A stretch of DNA of 64,000 bases from assembly GCF_016756595.1 (NCBI RefSeq), contig NZ_AP023257.1:6216001-6280000 (forward strand), given 5' to 3'. The DNA is from Mesorhizobium sp. L-2-11. Its GTDB lineage: Bacteria > Pseudomonadota > Alphaproteobacteria > Rhizobiales > Rhizobiaceae. Both the position numbers and the translations under genes were made by a program. Shown one piece after another: positions 54,132 through 63,733 of this stretch. Within the stretch, counting starts at the first letter, position 1. Each line of letters opens with the position of its first letter. Below the pieces are notes generated by a model. The model was not told the origin of the DNA. It made no database searches and saw only the letters and a list, made by a program, of their open reading frames with translations.

Positions 54132-55676
54132 TCAAACGCCGATGTTGCGTGCGATGCTGTCCGCAGCCATGCGCTTGCGCCACTCAAGAGGCCCGGAATT
54201 GTGAATGGAGTTTCCCTCAACATCGACAGCCATGATGACAGGCATATCCTGCACCTCGAATTCACAGACTGCTTCCATGCCCAGGTCTTCGAAGGCAATG
54301 ACCCGCGCTGACTTGATTGATTTTGACATCAGGTAGGCAGCCCCACCCACTGCGATGAGATACGGCGTTCTGTGTCTGACAATCGACTCGATGGCCGCCC
54401 GTCCTCTCTCCGCTTTGCCCACCATCGCGAAAAGCCCGGTTTCAGCGAGCACCTTGTCCGTAAAATCGTCCAAGCGGCTGGAGGTTGTTGGGCCAGCGGG
54501 TCCGACGACCTCATCTCTCACGGCGCGGACGGGCCCAACGTAATAAATAACGCGTCCTTGCAGATCGAATGGAAGCGGCTTGCCGGCGTCGATCAACTCG
54601 ACGATTCGTTTGTGGGCGGCGTCACGGCCTGTCAGCATCTTTCCGGACAGAAGAAGCGTTTCACCACAGCGCCACGATGCCGTCTCTTCCTTGGTCAACG
54701 CGTCGAGGTTGACTCTTCGTACGCCGGCTGGACTCAATTCGTCGGTTCCAATGTCGGGCCATTCGCGCAAGTCGGGCGGCTGAAGCCTGATGGGTCCAGA
54801 GCCGTCCAAGGTAAACTTCAAGTGCCGGTTGGCGGCGCATTGCGGAATGAGCGCCACGGGCTTGGACGCCGCATGGGTAGGATAAGTCGCAACCTTGACG
54901 TCGACGACTGTCGTCAGGCCTCCAAGGCCTTGGGCGCCGATGCCCAGCGCGTTAATCCGTTCATAAAGTTCAATCCGCAGTGCCTCTTCCGCACTTGTTG
55001 GCCCCCTCGCGATCAACTCCGCCATATCGATGGGCTGGTTCATAGCCTCCTTGGCCAGCAGCATCGCCTTTTCAGCGCTACCACCGATGCCAACGGAGAT
55101 CAGGCCGGGTGGACACCATCCACTTCCAAGCGTCGAGACTGTGTCAACCACCCAGTCGGAAACGGACCCGCTGGGGTTCAAGGTGGTAAAGCGCGCCTTG
55201 TTCTCTGACCCGCCGCCTTTTGCGGCAATGGTGATCTCGATCTGGCTACCTTGCACAAGGTCGACGTGGACGACCGCCGGCGTGTTGTCACGGGTGTTGA
55301 CCCGTCCGGCGAGCGGATCGGCAACGATCGATGCCCGAAGGGGATTGTCAGGATCGAGATATGCCTGACGGACACCCTCATTCACGAGGTCTGCGAAACT
55401 GACCGTTGATTTGATGCGGGCGTCCATGCCGACTTTTGCGAACACCACCACAAGACCGGTGTCTTGGCAGAGCGGTCGCCGCCCAAAGGCCGCCATGCGG
55501 GAGTTCAGCAGAATCTGCCCGATGGCATTCTTTGCCGCCGGGCTCTGTTCGCGCGCGTAAGCCTGCGAAAGAGATCGGATGTAATCTGGGGGATGGTAGT
55601 ACGAGATGTACTGAAGGGCGTCGGCCACGCTCTTCGTGATGTCGTTGCCGGCGATGGTCCGTGTTCTATTTCCCAC
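54132..55676 (-). CDS. Class I fumarate hydratase/mesaconase
   Basis: A 514-residue iron-sulfur hydratase with the fused alpha-beta layout of class I fumarases. Probable cluster cysteines are in PLCQDTGLVVVFAK, GSGWCPPGLISVGIGG and IPQCAANRHLKF. Class I enzymes often hydrate mesaconate to citramalate as well as fumarate to malate. With methylaspartate ammonia-lyase nearby, mesaconase activity is the likely role. It starts 6 bases after the aldehyde dehydrogenase stop. Confidence 0.9.
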   Translation of the reverse strand: MGNRTRTIAGNDITKSVADALQYISYYHPPDYIRSLSQAYAREQSPAAKNAIGQILLNSRMAAFGRRPLCQDTGLVVVFAKVGMDARIKSTVSFADLVNEGVRQAYLDPDNPLRASIVADPLAGRVNTRDNTPAVVHVDLVQGSQIEITIAAKGGGSENKARFTTLNPSGSVSDWVVDTVSTLGSGWCPPGLISVGIGGSAEKAMLLAKEAMNQPIDMAELIARGPTSAEEALRIELYERINALGIGAQGLGGLTTVVDVKVATYPTHAASKPVALIPQCAANRHLKFTLDGSGPIRLQPPDLREWPDIGTDELSPAGVRRVNLDALTKEETASWRCGETLLLSGKMLTGRDAAHKRIVELIDAGKPLPFDLQGRVIYYVGPVRAVRDEVVGPAGPTTSSRLDDFTDKVLAETGLFAMVGKAERGRAAIESIVRHRTPYLIAVGGAAYLMSKSIKSARVIAFEDLGMEAVCEFEVQDMPVIMAVDVEGNSIHNSGPLEWRKRMAADSIARNIGV

Positions 55677-55682
55677 CGGATT

Positions 55683-57131
55683 TCATCCAAATGAACCGAG
55701 GCCGTTCACCATTTTCAGGATTTGGAAGCTTCGCACCCCCTGCTCGCCTCCTTCATAGCCATAGCCGCTCTGTTTGACGCCCCCATAAGGCGCGTCCGCG
55801 GAAACCCCTTTAAGGTAATTCACACTGACAGCGCCTGCTGAAAGACTGTTGGTCAGCTTCTGTTGCGCATCGGCAGCTTCCGTGAAGAAGTAGGCGGCCA
55901 GGCCATACTCAGTATCGTTGGCTTTTTCGATGGCCTCGTCGATCGTATCGAACGGCGCCACCGTGAGGATCGGTCCGAACGGCTCTTCATGAAGCACTCT
56001 GGCATCCTTTGGCACGCCCGTCAGGATGGTTGGCGGCCAGTAAAAGCCTGGTCGGTCGAGGCGGGTTCCACCTGTCTCGATGCGGGCGCCGCGATCGACT
56101 GCATCCTTGGTCAGACGCTGCATGGCCTCAATTCGCCGCGCATTTGCCATCGGTCCCATCTCCGTTGCAGGGTCGTCCGGTGGGCCGATCCTGATCTTGC
56201 GGGCTGCTTCCGTCATCCGGGACAAGAATTGCTCATAGAGCGACCGAGCGACGAGAATCCTGCTCGGCGCGTTGCAGCTCTGGCCCGCGCACTCGAACTT
56301 GTATTGCGAAATTGCCGGTATCGCCTTTGCCAGGTCGGCATCCTCACACACAATGACCGGGGAGTGCCCACCGAGTTCAAGGATGCAACGCTGCAAATTA
56401 TTTGCGGCGAGCGTGGCCAGCTGCTTTCCAACCGCGGTTGAGCCCGTGAAAGTCAAGACCTTCACGATTGGCGAACTGAGCAGATGCCGCGATATATGCA
56501 CCGGCACGCCGAAGACCAGATTGACCACGCCCTCCGGGATGCCTGCTTGGTGCAACGATTTAACGATATGGACCGCCACGCTCGGTGTCTCTTCGGCCCC
56601 TTTGAGGATCACCGGGCAGCCTGCCGCCAGCGCGGGGGCGAGCTTGCGGGCGATGAGCACGGCCGGATAATTCCATGGCGTGAACGCAGCAACGACACCG
56701 AGCGGCTCCGGGACGATCATCCGGCTCGGGCCCATCGGAATGGGGGCCGACAGCTCTTCGGCGCGCGTGCCGTTCCACTCCAGTGTTTCGACGGCGCGCG
56801 CGTACTCGCCTGTCGATTCGGCAATCGTCTTTCCCTGTTCGGCTGACAGGTCCCTGGCTGCTGCTTCAATCTTCGTTGCCAAGATTCTTGCGGCTGCTAC
56901 CAGGATTTCGCCACGTTCTTTTGCAGGCCGTGAGGACCAAGCCTTGCGGCTGCGTTCTGCAGAAGCGAGGGCCTCATCCAGATCCGACACCGTCGCCGAG
57001 GCGACCGAGGCAAATACCTTCTCCGTTGCCGGATTAATCACCGGCAATGTGACTCTGCTACCACCGGCCCGCCATTTGCCGTTGATGAAGAGCTCGTGGC
57101 TCCTGGCGTCGGACATCGCGTGCTGCTCCAC
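55683..57131 (-). CDS. NAD(P)-dependent aldehyde dehydrogenase (succinate-semialdehyde type)
   Basis: A 482-residue enzyme. Motifs: FTPWNYPAVLIARKLAPALA, the nucleotide loop FTGSTAVGKQLA, the general base Glu in LELGGHSPVIV and the catalytic Cys in ECAGQSCNAPSR. It most resembles the succinate-semialdehyde dehydrogenase group. Its substrate is probably the aldehyde left by the aminotransferase of this cluster. The start could also be the Met at 57116. Confidence 0.9.
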   Translation of the reverse strand: MEQHAMSDARSHELFINGKWRAGGSRVTLPVINPATEKVFASVASATVSDLDEALASAERSRKAWSSRPAKERGEILVAAARILATKIEAAARDLSAEQGKTIAESTGEYARAVETLEWNGTRAEELSAPIPMGPSRMIVPEPLGVVAAFTPWNYPAVLIARKLAPALAAGCPVILKGAEETPSVAVHIVKSLHQAGIPEGVVNLVFGVPVHISRHLLSSPIVKVLTFTGSTAVGKQLATLAANNLQRCILELGGHSPVIVCEDADLAKAIPAISQYKFECAGQSCNAPSRILVARSLYEQFLSRMTEAARKIRIGPPDDPATEMGPMANARRIEAMQRLTKDAVDRGARIETGGTRLDRPGFYWPPTILTGVPKDARVLHEEPFGPILTVAPFDTIDEAIEKANDTEYGLAAYFFTEAADAQQKLTNSLSAGAVSVNYLKGVSADAPYGGVKQSGYGYEGGEQGVRSFQILKMVNGLGSFG

Positions 57132-57319
57132 TTGTGTGAATTTTTGCCATACGAGCGCCGTTCGATACCGAAACCGCTGAACTCGCTTGAGCCACTTTCA
57201 CCGCGACGGTCGCAGCGGGTCAAATATTGAATATTGGCCAAACCCATCTCGAATCCAGATTGATACCGCTCAAGCAGCCGCGAAGAGCGTTAGCACTGGA
57301 AGAACTTGGCTGGGATCTC

Positions 57320-58270
57320 CTAAACCCGGTCCGGAACCGTGGCTGACCAGTGCTTGCCCTCGATCAAAGTCCTTACGACCTTGGGGATCAGCTTGCGGAC
57401 CGCGGAGACAGCTGGAGAGCGCTCATCTTTCGGGTTGACGGCAAGCACGACGGAACGGGTGATCACTGGGTCAATGATCTTAACCGTCCGGACTTGGCCT
57501 TGAGACGCCTCTTTCTGAATCGCCGACGGGGTAAGGATGGAGTACGCCTTTCCTTCCATGACCATATTGATGATCGTGGAAAGGGAGTCGACTTCGAACC
57601 TGACGTCCAGAACACAACCGTGCTGGGCAACGACATCCGCCACCGAACGCCTGACATTGTTGTTGCGCATGGGAACCGCCAGTGGAAATGCGTGCAGGTC
57701 GGCGAGCGCTATTGAATCTTCGAAAGGCGGTAGAGCCGGCGGCACCACCAGGCAAAACTCTTCGCGGGCCAGCACCGCCATTTGCCCAACGCTCTCGGCA
57801 GTGCGGTAGAGGACAGCCAGATTGAAACGGCCAGCAGCCATCCACTCCTCCAGCGGTCCCGTCATTCCCTCGATCATCTTAAGCGAGATCCTCGGCAATT
57901 CGCTTCTTACCGATTCAAGCAGGGGACCGCTGAGGACGCGAGCGGCGCCGGACGGAATGCCGATGGTCACCTCTCCGGAAGGAGCAGCCACCGAGTTGGT
58001 CAGTTCGGCCTCAGTGAGCTGAATTTCCTTCAGGATAACCCGCGCGCGCTCAAGCAGCTTATCTCCGGACGCTGTGACGCTGACACCGGTCCTGTCGCGA
58101 ACCAGCAGCTGGGTGCCGAATCCTTCCTCCAGTTGACGCACATGCAGGCTTAGAGCGCTTTGAGCAACATTGAGGGTCGCAGCTGCCTTCGTGAAACTGC
58201 CGGCTTCCACGACGCCGACAAAATATCTTAACTGCCTGATGTCCACGATGAACAAATCCAACCGGGGCAT
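57320..58270 (-). CDS. LysR-family regulator
   Basis: A 316-residue protein with the N-terminal LysR HTH (LRYFVGVVEAGSFTKAAATL, VAQSALSLHVRQLEEGFGTQ) and a periplasmic-binding-like effector domain. It resembles the Nac/Cbl subgroup. It sits within the catabolic cluster and is transcribed in the same direction, so it may regulate the aldehyde dehydrogenase-fumarase part in front of it. Confidence 0.9.
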   Translation of the reverse strand: MPRLDLFIVDIRQLRYFVGVVEAGSFTKAAATLNVAQSALSLHVRQLEEGFGTQLLVRDRTGVSVTASGDKLLERARVILKEIQLTEAELTNSVAAPSGEVTIGIPSGAARVLSGPLLESVRSELPRISLKMIEGMTGPLEEWMAAGRFNLAVLYRTAESVGQMAVLAREEFCLVVPPALPPFEDSIALADLHAFPLAVPMRNNNVRRSVADVVAQHGCVLDVRFEVDSLSTIINMVMEGKAYSILTPSAIQKEASQGQVRTVKIIDPVITRSVVLAVNPKDERSPAVSAVRKLIPKVVRTLIEGKHWSATVPDRV

Positions 58271-58371
58271 GTTCCCCAGTGCTGTTTATCTATCTCGAAA
58301 CGAGATGGCAGGCAAGCCACAAAACTGTCGCATTAGTTTCAAAACCGCCTGTCCGGCCGCTGATTATAGGG

Positions 58372-59274
58372 TCAGTTATTGCTGGAGAGAGCCAGGATCT
58401 CGTGGGCGCGTCGCACCACTGGCGGATCGATCATTTTGCCATTCAGCGAGAATGCGGACAGTCCACGCGTGGCGGCATCGTTTTCCGCCGCGACGACCTT
58501 ATGGGCCCACTCGAGTTCCTGGGCGCTTGGCGAGAAAGCCTCATTGAATATTGCCACCTGTGTCGGATGGACCGCCAAAGCTCCAGCGAAGCCTAGCCGC
58601 CGCGCATGCACCGCGGCTTCATGAAGTTTATGCGTGTCCGAGAACTCGCCGATGCTTCCTATGAAGCCAAGCGGGAGCAAGCCGGCCGCACGGGCGGCAA
58701 ACAGAACAGAAAGGTTCGGCGCCAACAGTAGGTCGAATTCCGGGGCGCCGCCAACAGCGGCACTGAAGTCTTCAGGACCGAGTGCCATTGCGACCATCCT
58801 TGGGTGCGCCGACGCAATGGCCGCGAGCCTTTGCAAGGCGCCCGGCGTCTCGATCTGAGCAAGAAAGCGGATGCGTCCCAGCGGAAGATTTCTTTCTCGT
58901 TCTAGTTCTGAAACCGCATTCGCGATCTCTAAAACCCACTCTGCCGAATCCGTCTTCGGAAGAACCAGTGAGTCAACACCAGCCATCACGGCTGCATCGA
59001 GATCGGCCGCCAAGGCGCGCAAACCACGATTCAGGCGTACCAAAACAGATGCGCCCTTGCGGCCCACCTTTGCCACGGATTCAGGAAGCTGCCGCCGTGC
59101 CTCGCCCTTCTGATCCTGGGGAACGGAATCCTCTAGGTCGACAATGATGCCATCTGCACCCCGCTCATGCGCCGTCTCCACAAACCGCGGAACGTGAGCG
59201 GGTACGAAGAGCAGGGATCTCCAGCGGGGCACAGACATCGCGCTTTGAACGACCGCAAAGGTGTCCTTGATCAC
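58372..59274 (-). CDS. HpcH/HpaI-family CitE-like lyase, probable citramalyl-CoA lyase
   Basis: A 300-residue CitE-type TIM-barrel protein: RSLLFVPAHVPRFVETAHER, DGIIVDLEDSVPQDQK with its metal Asp/Glu, VLVRLNRGLRAL, LAQIETPGALQRL and ALGPEDFSAAVG. It would cleave a beta-hydroxyacyl-CoA. In this operon the logical reaction is citramalyl-CoA to acetyl-CoA plus pyruvate. Malyl-CoA-type specificity cannot be excluded. Confidence 0.82.
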   Translation of the reverse strand: MIKDTFAVVQSAMSVPRWRSLLFVPAHVPRFVETAHERGADGIIVDLEDSVPQDQKGEARRQLPESVAKVGRKGASVLVRLNRGLRALAADLDAAVMAGVDSLVLPKTDSAEWVLEIANAVSELERERNLPLGRIRFLAQIETPGALQRLAAIASAHPRMVAMALGPEDFSAAVGGAPEFDLLLAPNLSVLFAARAAGLLPLGFIGSIGEFSDTHKLHEAAVHARRLGFAGALAVHPTQVAIFNEAFSPSAQELEWAHKVVAAENDAATRGLSAFSLNGKMIDPPVVRRAHEILALSSNN

Positions 59275-59407
59275 GGAGTCGCCTCCGCGGCCGTTTTTAG
59301 CGACGGCGGTGCCAGTGAGCTTTTTGGGCGGCCGGCGTGCTGAGATGATGCGTGGTATACAGGTCCTTTGAAAATCGCGTGCTCGCTCACCCTACCGAGA
59401 TGCGCGC

Positions 59408-60559
59408 TCACGCTGACGCGGCTCTCTCGCGCAAACGCCCCAGAACCTCCTTGCGGACAGTGTCGGTATGAGCGCCAAGAGCCGGAACTGGGCGCAGCGA
59501 GGGGTGCTCGGAGTTGAAAATCGCCGCCGGCGCTATCGTTTCGACGGTTCCTTCGGGTGTTCCGACCTGCATCCTGCGAAGGTGTGGATGGTTTGAAACA
59601 TCCGCCACTTCGTTTAGTCGGCCGTATGCCAAACCGGCGGCCTCGAGCTCCCTCATCGCTTCAAGGCAGGACAGTTCAGAAAACCGCCTCTCAATGATCT
59701 CATCAAGTTGCGCACGGTGACTGAGGCGCTCCATATTATCAGCAAAACCACGTGCGCGTGTAAGCTCCGGCTGCTTCAGGAATTTCTCGCAGAAATTTAC
59801 CCATTCGCGGTCATTTTGAACCGAAAAGATGACCTCTTTGCCGTCAGCACAACGATAGGCGCCATAGGGCGCCAGCGACGGGTGTTTCACGCCCGCGCGT
59901 ACCGTTTGGTAGCTGCTGTAGTCGTGTTGCAGAACCGGTACGTTCATCCAGTCGGCGACGGCATCGAACAGTGACACCTGAATGCTAGCCCCCTCGCCGG
60001 TGACCTCGCGGTGATACAGCGCCTGAAGAATGGCGCTATGTGCTGTCATGCCCGCCGAGATGTCGCAAACCGACACCCCTACACGCGCTGGCCCTTGTTG
60101 GGTGCCGGTGATCGCGCATAGACCTGTTTCAGCCTGGACGATGAGATCATACGCCTTCAAATGGGAATACGGCCCTTTCTCCCCGAAACCCGAGATGTCG
60201 CAGGTGATCAGCCGCGGAAAGCGTCTACGCAGATCAGCAGACCCGAAACCCAGTTTTTCTATGCTGCCCGGCTTTAGGTTTTGGATGAAGACGTCAGCAA
60301 CGGCAATGAGGGATTCCAGGACGGCACTGTCCGCCTCAGATCTCAAGTCTAGGCACACTGACTCCTTACCCCGATTAAGCCAGACGAAATAGGCGCTTTG
60401 CCCCCGCACCAGCTTGTCGTAGTTTCGGGCAAAATCTCCTTCGGGCCTCTCAATCTTGATCACCCGGGCGCCGGCGTCCGCAAGGCGAGACGATGCGTAA
60501 GGCGCAGCAACGGCCTGCTCCACGGCAACGACGGTGATCCCCTCAAGAGAGTTCTGCAT
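59408..60559 (-). CDS. Class III (CaiB/BaiF) CoA-transferase
   Basis: A 383-residue CoA-transferase with ITVVAVEQAVAAPYASSRLA, GARVIKIERPEGDFARNYD, LNRGKESVCLDL and FIQNLKPGS; the catalytic Asp of this family lies in VQAETGLC/AYDLIVQ. It resembles succinyl-CoA:citramalate/mesaconate transferases, which fits its place between methylaspartate ammonia-lyase and a CitE-like lyase. I chose the ATG at 60559; a TTG at 60580 would overlap the previous gene. Confidence 0.85.
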   Translation of the reverse strand: MQNSLEGITVVAVEQAVAAPYASSRLADAGARVIKIERPEGDFARNYDKLVRGQSAYFVWLNRGKESVCLDLRSEADSAVLESLIAVADVFIQNLKPGSIEKLGFGSADLRRRFPRLITCDISGFGEKGPYSHLKAYDLIVQAETGLCAITGTQQGPARVGVSVCDISAGMTAHSAILQALYHREVTGEGASIQVSLFDAVADWMNVPVLQHDYSSYQTVRAGVKHPSLAPYGAYRCADGKEVIFSVQNDREWVNFCEKFLKQPELTRARGFADNMERLSHRAQLDEIIERRFSELSCLEAMRELEAAGLAYGRLNEVADVSNHPHLRRMQVGTPEGTVETIAPAAIFNSEHPSLRPVPALGAHTDTVRKEVLGRLRERAASA

Positions 60560-60572
60560 GCGGCACCGTGTT

Positions 60573-61835
60573 TCATCCAACGTTTTCGTTTTGAGCCCGA
60601 CGACGGTTCAGCATCGCCAGCGACCGGTTTTGTTCATTTCCAACAATTGAGAAGGCCTCGTCGACACCCATTCCGGGCTTTGCAAGCATCATGTCGGCCT
60701 GGGTTGCCACTGATACGTGGACAGAAGCTTGGGCGGAGAGATCTGTCTCGGTGCAACTTCCTCCGACATAAGCTCCGACCTTGTTGGCCTTGCAAAGGAG
60801 AACGGCACGCGCTGTGTCGGCAATCGAGCCGACATCGGGGGTCTTGATTTGAACGAGATGCGCAGCCTTCGCTTCGGCAAAGAGCCGGATATCCTCGAGC
60901 GTATTGCATCTCTCATCCACGACAATGCGAGCGCTGGACCCCCGGTCAGCCAGGATCGATACAATTCGAGCGTAGTTATCAATTTGGGCCTGTGTGGAAC
61001 CAAAATCGGCCGGGCACTCGATGTTCAGCGTAAAACCCGGAACGGTATCGGCAACCCTGCAGATAAAGTCGGCGATTCGTTGCGGCTCCAGGCCGATTTC
61101 CAGGCCGATCCAACCATACACGTCGAAATGCAGCACCGGATGATACCCCGAGCGGCCGATTTCGCGCGTGCGCGCTGCAACCCACTTCACGAACTCCACG
61201 AAAGTCTGGCCGTTGACGCCGAATTTCTGCCGTGAGTTGATCAGACCGTGGGGAAGCACATCCACCGCTTTCAAAATCATCTTGTCGACGTTGATTTCGC
61301 GAGCATCGCCGCTCTGGCAGTAAATCGGGACCCTGCGCGTCGGCAGCGGTAAGTCAAATTCAGCGCATACAACCTCTGCCATGGTGGCGCGCTGAAGGTA
61401 GGCCGCGGCTCGAAGCAGCGCCTGGCTGACGCCGTACTCAATCGCGAGGGGTAGCCGCTGCTGTTCGAATGGCTCGAAAACCTTCGCGCAGGCATCAAGA
61501 TAAAGAGACGCATCGACATCGAGAAGCCGTGGTGCCACGACGCGCGACGTCAAATCCGAGATTCGAGTAGTTTCGAACACAGGATCGCGTCCGCCAGCAC
61601 CAGAGTACTGAACGCCCATCATGTCGCCCCAAACAACGGTGTCGTCCGTGAGAACAAGCCCGACGCTCAGCGAAGATGCCGGAATGCGAAGCGACGTGAA
61701 CCCAGGCGTTATCGGTTCGCCGACATAGATGAAGCCGTCCTGGGTTGCGCCGGACCTAATGGCAGCTTGATCGTCATAGAAGAATGCGCCGTTGCCAGGC
61801 GCAAGGAGGACGTCTTTGATCTGCAATTCAGTCAC
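60573..61835 (-). CDS. mal: Methylaspartate ammonia-lyase
   Basis: Removes ammonia from (2S,3S)-3-methylaspartate to give mesaconate. The 420-residue protein shows the family along its whole length: ALFFxDDQ-like AFFYDDQAAIRSGATQDGF, MGVQYSGAGGRDP, YCQSGDAREINVDKMI, LHFDVYGWIG, the metal-binding DERCNTLED and the catalytic Lys in VQIKTPDVG. The start is GTG. No glutamate mutase gene is in the window, so the substrate probably comes from another source. The gene is 53 bases behind the deacylase gene. Confidence 0.95.
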   Translation of the reverse strand: MTELQIKDVLLAPGNGAFFYDDQAAIRSGATQDGFIYVGEPITPGFTSLRIPASSLSVGLVLTDDTVVWGDMMGVQYSGAGGRDPVFETTRISDLTSRVVAPRLLDVDASLYLDACAKVFEPFEQQRLPLAIEYGVSQALLRAAAYLQRATMAEVVCAEFDLPLPTRRVPIYCQSGDAREINVDKMILKAVDVLPHGLINSRQKFGVNGQTFVEFVKWVAARTREIGRSGYHPVLHFDVYGWIGLEIGLEPQRIADFICRVADTVPGFTLNIECPADFGSTQAQIDNYARIVSILADRGSSARIVVDERCNTLEDIRLFAEAKAAHLVQIKTPDVGSIADTARAVLLCKANKVGAYVGGSCTETDLSAQASVHVSVATQADMMLAKPGMGVDEAFSIVGNEQNRSLAMLNRRRAQNENVG

Positions 61836-61888
61836 TCGATTCTTTCTGAGGGGATTAAATTCGTTCCGCTACTGGCACGCCTGAACTC

Positions 61889-62884
61889 TTAGATCTTCAG
61901 CGGTCGCGCAACGAGCGCTACCCCTTCGTTGACGTCGACATGCGCGCCCGATCGTATGGCGATGACGATGGATGTTCCAGGCGCGCGGATATCAATGGAC
62001 TCAGCGGACAGCGAATCCATCGGATGCAGGATGCCTATGAGATCTCCCTGCTTCACTTCATCCAATACCGAGCAGCGAGGTTCGAAGATGCCGGTTGCAG
62101 GCGATTTCAACTCGTCGGAAGGATGCGTTTCGAGTGTTCGGCCGGACTTCTTTTGATGGAACGTTGGATACTCGGCTTTACCCTCGACCAGCCCGAGCGC
62201 GATGAGCGCGTTGCGTACTCCAGCCTCGTAGATCGCCAGATTGTCCGCACCGACCGTGCCGCCGCCGAATTCAGTGCAAACAAACACCTTGCCCTGGTTT
62301 TGCGCCAGGATATCGAACATTCCAGCCGTGTCGTTGTATTCCCAGACCAATGTCAAGGGCAATTTGAACGCTTCCGCCATTCTCACCGTCCTGGCCATGA
62401 GATCGGGATCGGCAATGGGGTGCGTCGTGGTCGCCGGCGGAAAATCCCACGTTGGTCCAAAGCTGTGCAGATCAAATACGGTGTCGACCACTGGCAACAA
62501 TACGCGCGAAACCGCATCCGCGATTCGTTCGGTCACTGGCCCGTCGGCGCGGCCCGGAAACACGCGGTTGAGATTCAACCCGTCGAGCGGAGTATTGCGG
62601 CTCCATGCCTGCACGGCCAATGGATTGAGCACCGGCAGGACGATGACCCTTCCACAGGTTTGCTCTTCTGGCAACCACTCAATAAGGCGTCGCGCGACTA
62701 GTGGCCCCTCCAGTTCATTGCCATGATTTCCGCCGGTGACAAGGAGGGGCGGTCCCTCTCCTTTATTGAGACTGAAGACCGGGAGCGAAAGCTCTCCGCG
62801 GTCGGCACCTCCCGGGACAACGAGATGCCCCCTGCTCACCCCGGGCGTATCGAGATCAAACGTAAGATATGGTGCTTCGCTCAT
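61889..62884 (-). CDS. Aspartoacylase/succinylglutamate desuccinylase-family deacylase (DoeB-like)
   Basis: A 331-residue zinc-dependent deacylase: VTGGNHGNELEGPLVARRLI holds the first zinc ligands (His, Glu) and VFDLHSFG the third His; VCTEFGGG holds the probable catalytic Glu. The C-terminal domain (SPATGIFEPR, VKQGDLIGIL) is biotinyl-like, as in DoeB, which deacetylates N-acetyl-diaminobutyrate in ectoine breakdown. Being first in the operon before methylaspartate ammonia-lyase, it may release an aspartate-like amino acid from an N-acyl form. Confidence 0.85.
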   Translation of the reverse strand: MSEAPYLTFDLDTPGVSRGHLVVPGGADRGELSLPVFSLNKGEGPPLLVTGGNHGNELEGPLVARRLIEWLPEEQTCGRVIVLPVLNPLAVQAWSRNTPLDGLNLNRVFPGRADGPVTERIADAVSRVLLPVVDTVFDLHSFGPTWDFPPATTTHPIADPDLMARTVRMAEAFKLPLTLVWEYNDTAGMFDILAQNQGKVFVCTEFGGGTVGADNLAIYEAGVRNALIALGLVEGKAEYPTFHQKKSGRTLETHPSDELKSPATGIFEPRCSVLDEVKQGDLIGILHPMDSLSAESIDIRAPGTSIVIAIRSGAHVDVNEGVALVARPLKI

Positions 62885-63289
62885 TGTTCAACCTATTGCG
62901 AGTATTCAGGCGACCTGGGCGCCGGGTTTACGATAGCAGTTGCGCGTTTGCATTCTCTCACTTTGGAAGTATGCGCCACGCGGTGTTCAATTCGCCAATA
63001 TAATGTCCCGGACGGTGCCATCGCATTTTCAGATGGCCAGCGCCTGCTTCGCTGGACTCCGCTGCTCCGATGTTCACAAGGAAGAACTGGAACCGTGGCG
63101 AATAGCGGGCCTCTCCTTCATAGACCTAGCACCGACAGCGTACTTGCCCGCCACACAGGCCAACCCAGGGATCTTGCAAGCTTAGTGGAGACGTTGGAGC
63201 GTTTCATCACCGGTCGAGGGCTAAGAAGCATATTGCCCGCTACCGTGCTCAATCCTGGCAGACATTATCAGCGCCTAGTTGCACTGCCC
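62885..63289. other. No gene recognised upstream of the catabolic cluster
   Basis: Contains the presumed promoter of the deacylase-mal operon near its left end. Otherwise only short overlapping frames without family features. Confidence 0.3.
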
Positions 63290-63570
63290 GTTGCTCCAAG
63301 ACGCCAGGCTTGTGCGAGATGAAGATGAAGGCGATGCCGATCCACTCTTGCAGATCCATGGGCAGGGTTCACGATCTGGGCCTACACGAAGACGTCCAGG
63401 GCCGAGGCCCTCTCGTCGGCGATGATATGCGAGACTTGAAGGGCCGCTTCGGCGCAATGTGCCGAGCTCTGGCGCGGGCCAACCGACAGTGCGGACGGGA
63501 CTTTGCGGGCGACGAGGGCCTTGGTCATACCGCCCAGTAGGGCCTGCCGGCGGAGCTTAGGGCCCATCTG
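63290..63570 (-). pseudogene. Peptide-type ABC transporter ATPase remnant
   Basis: The minus strand reads ALLGGMTKALVARKVPSAL, then HIIADERASALDVFVQAQIV. This corresponds to the LSGGMRQR-IA-AL and LIADEPTTALDVTVQAQIL blocks of oligopeptide-transporter ATPases, with damaged residues (LLGGM, ADERAS) and no intact N-terminal half. Non-functional. Confidence 0.55.
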
Positions 63571-63733
63571 GGCGCTAGATGACCCAGATATGGATACTGC
63601 ATTTGACGCAAGCTAGCAGGTGATCAATCTTGGACTGGAACGAGATTGCAAAATGGTGGCAATCTGCGCCTGCACATCTTCCGCGCAGGGCGTGTCTATA
63701 CGAACCGTCAAACGAGAGGCGACACTCCGAAAT

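Noticed and set aside
51998..62884. Complete ectoine-degradation operon
   Set aside because: Genes for the other steps (eutB, eutC, ectoine transporter) are absent and methylaspartate genes dominate; kept only as an alternative reading.
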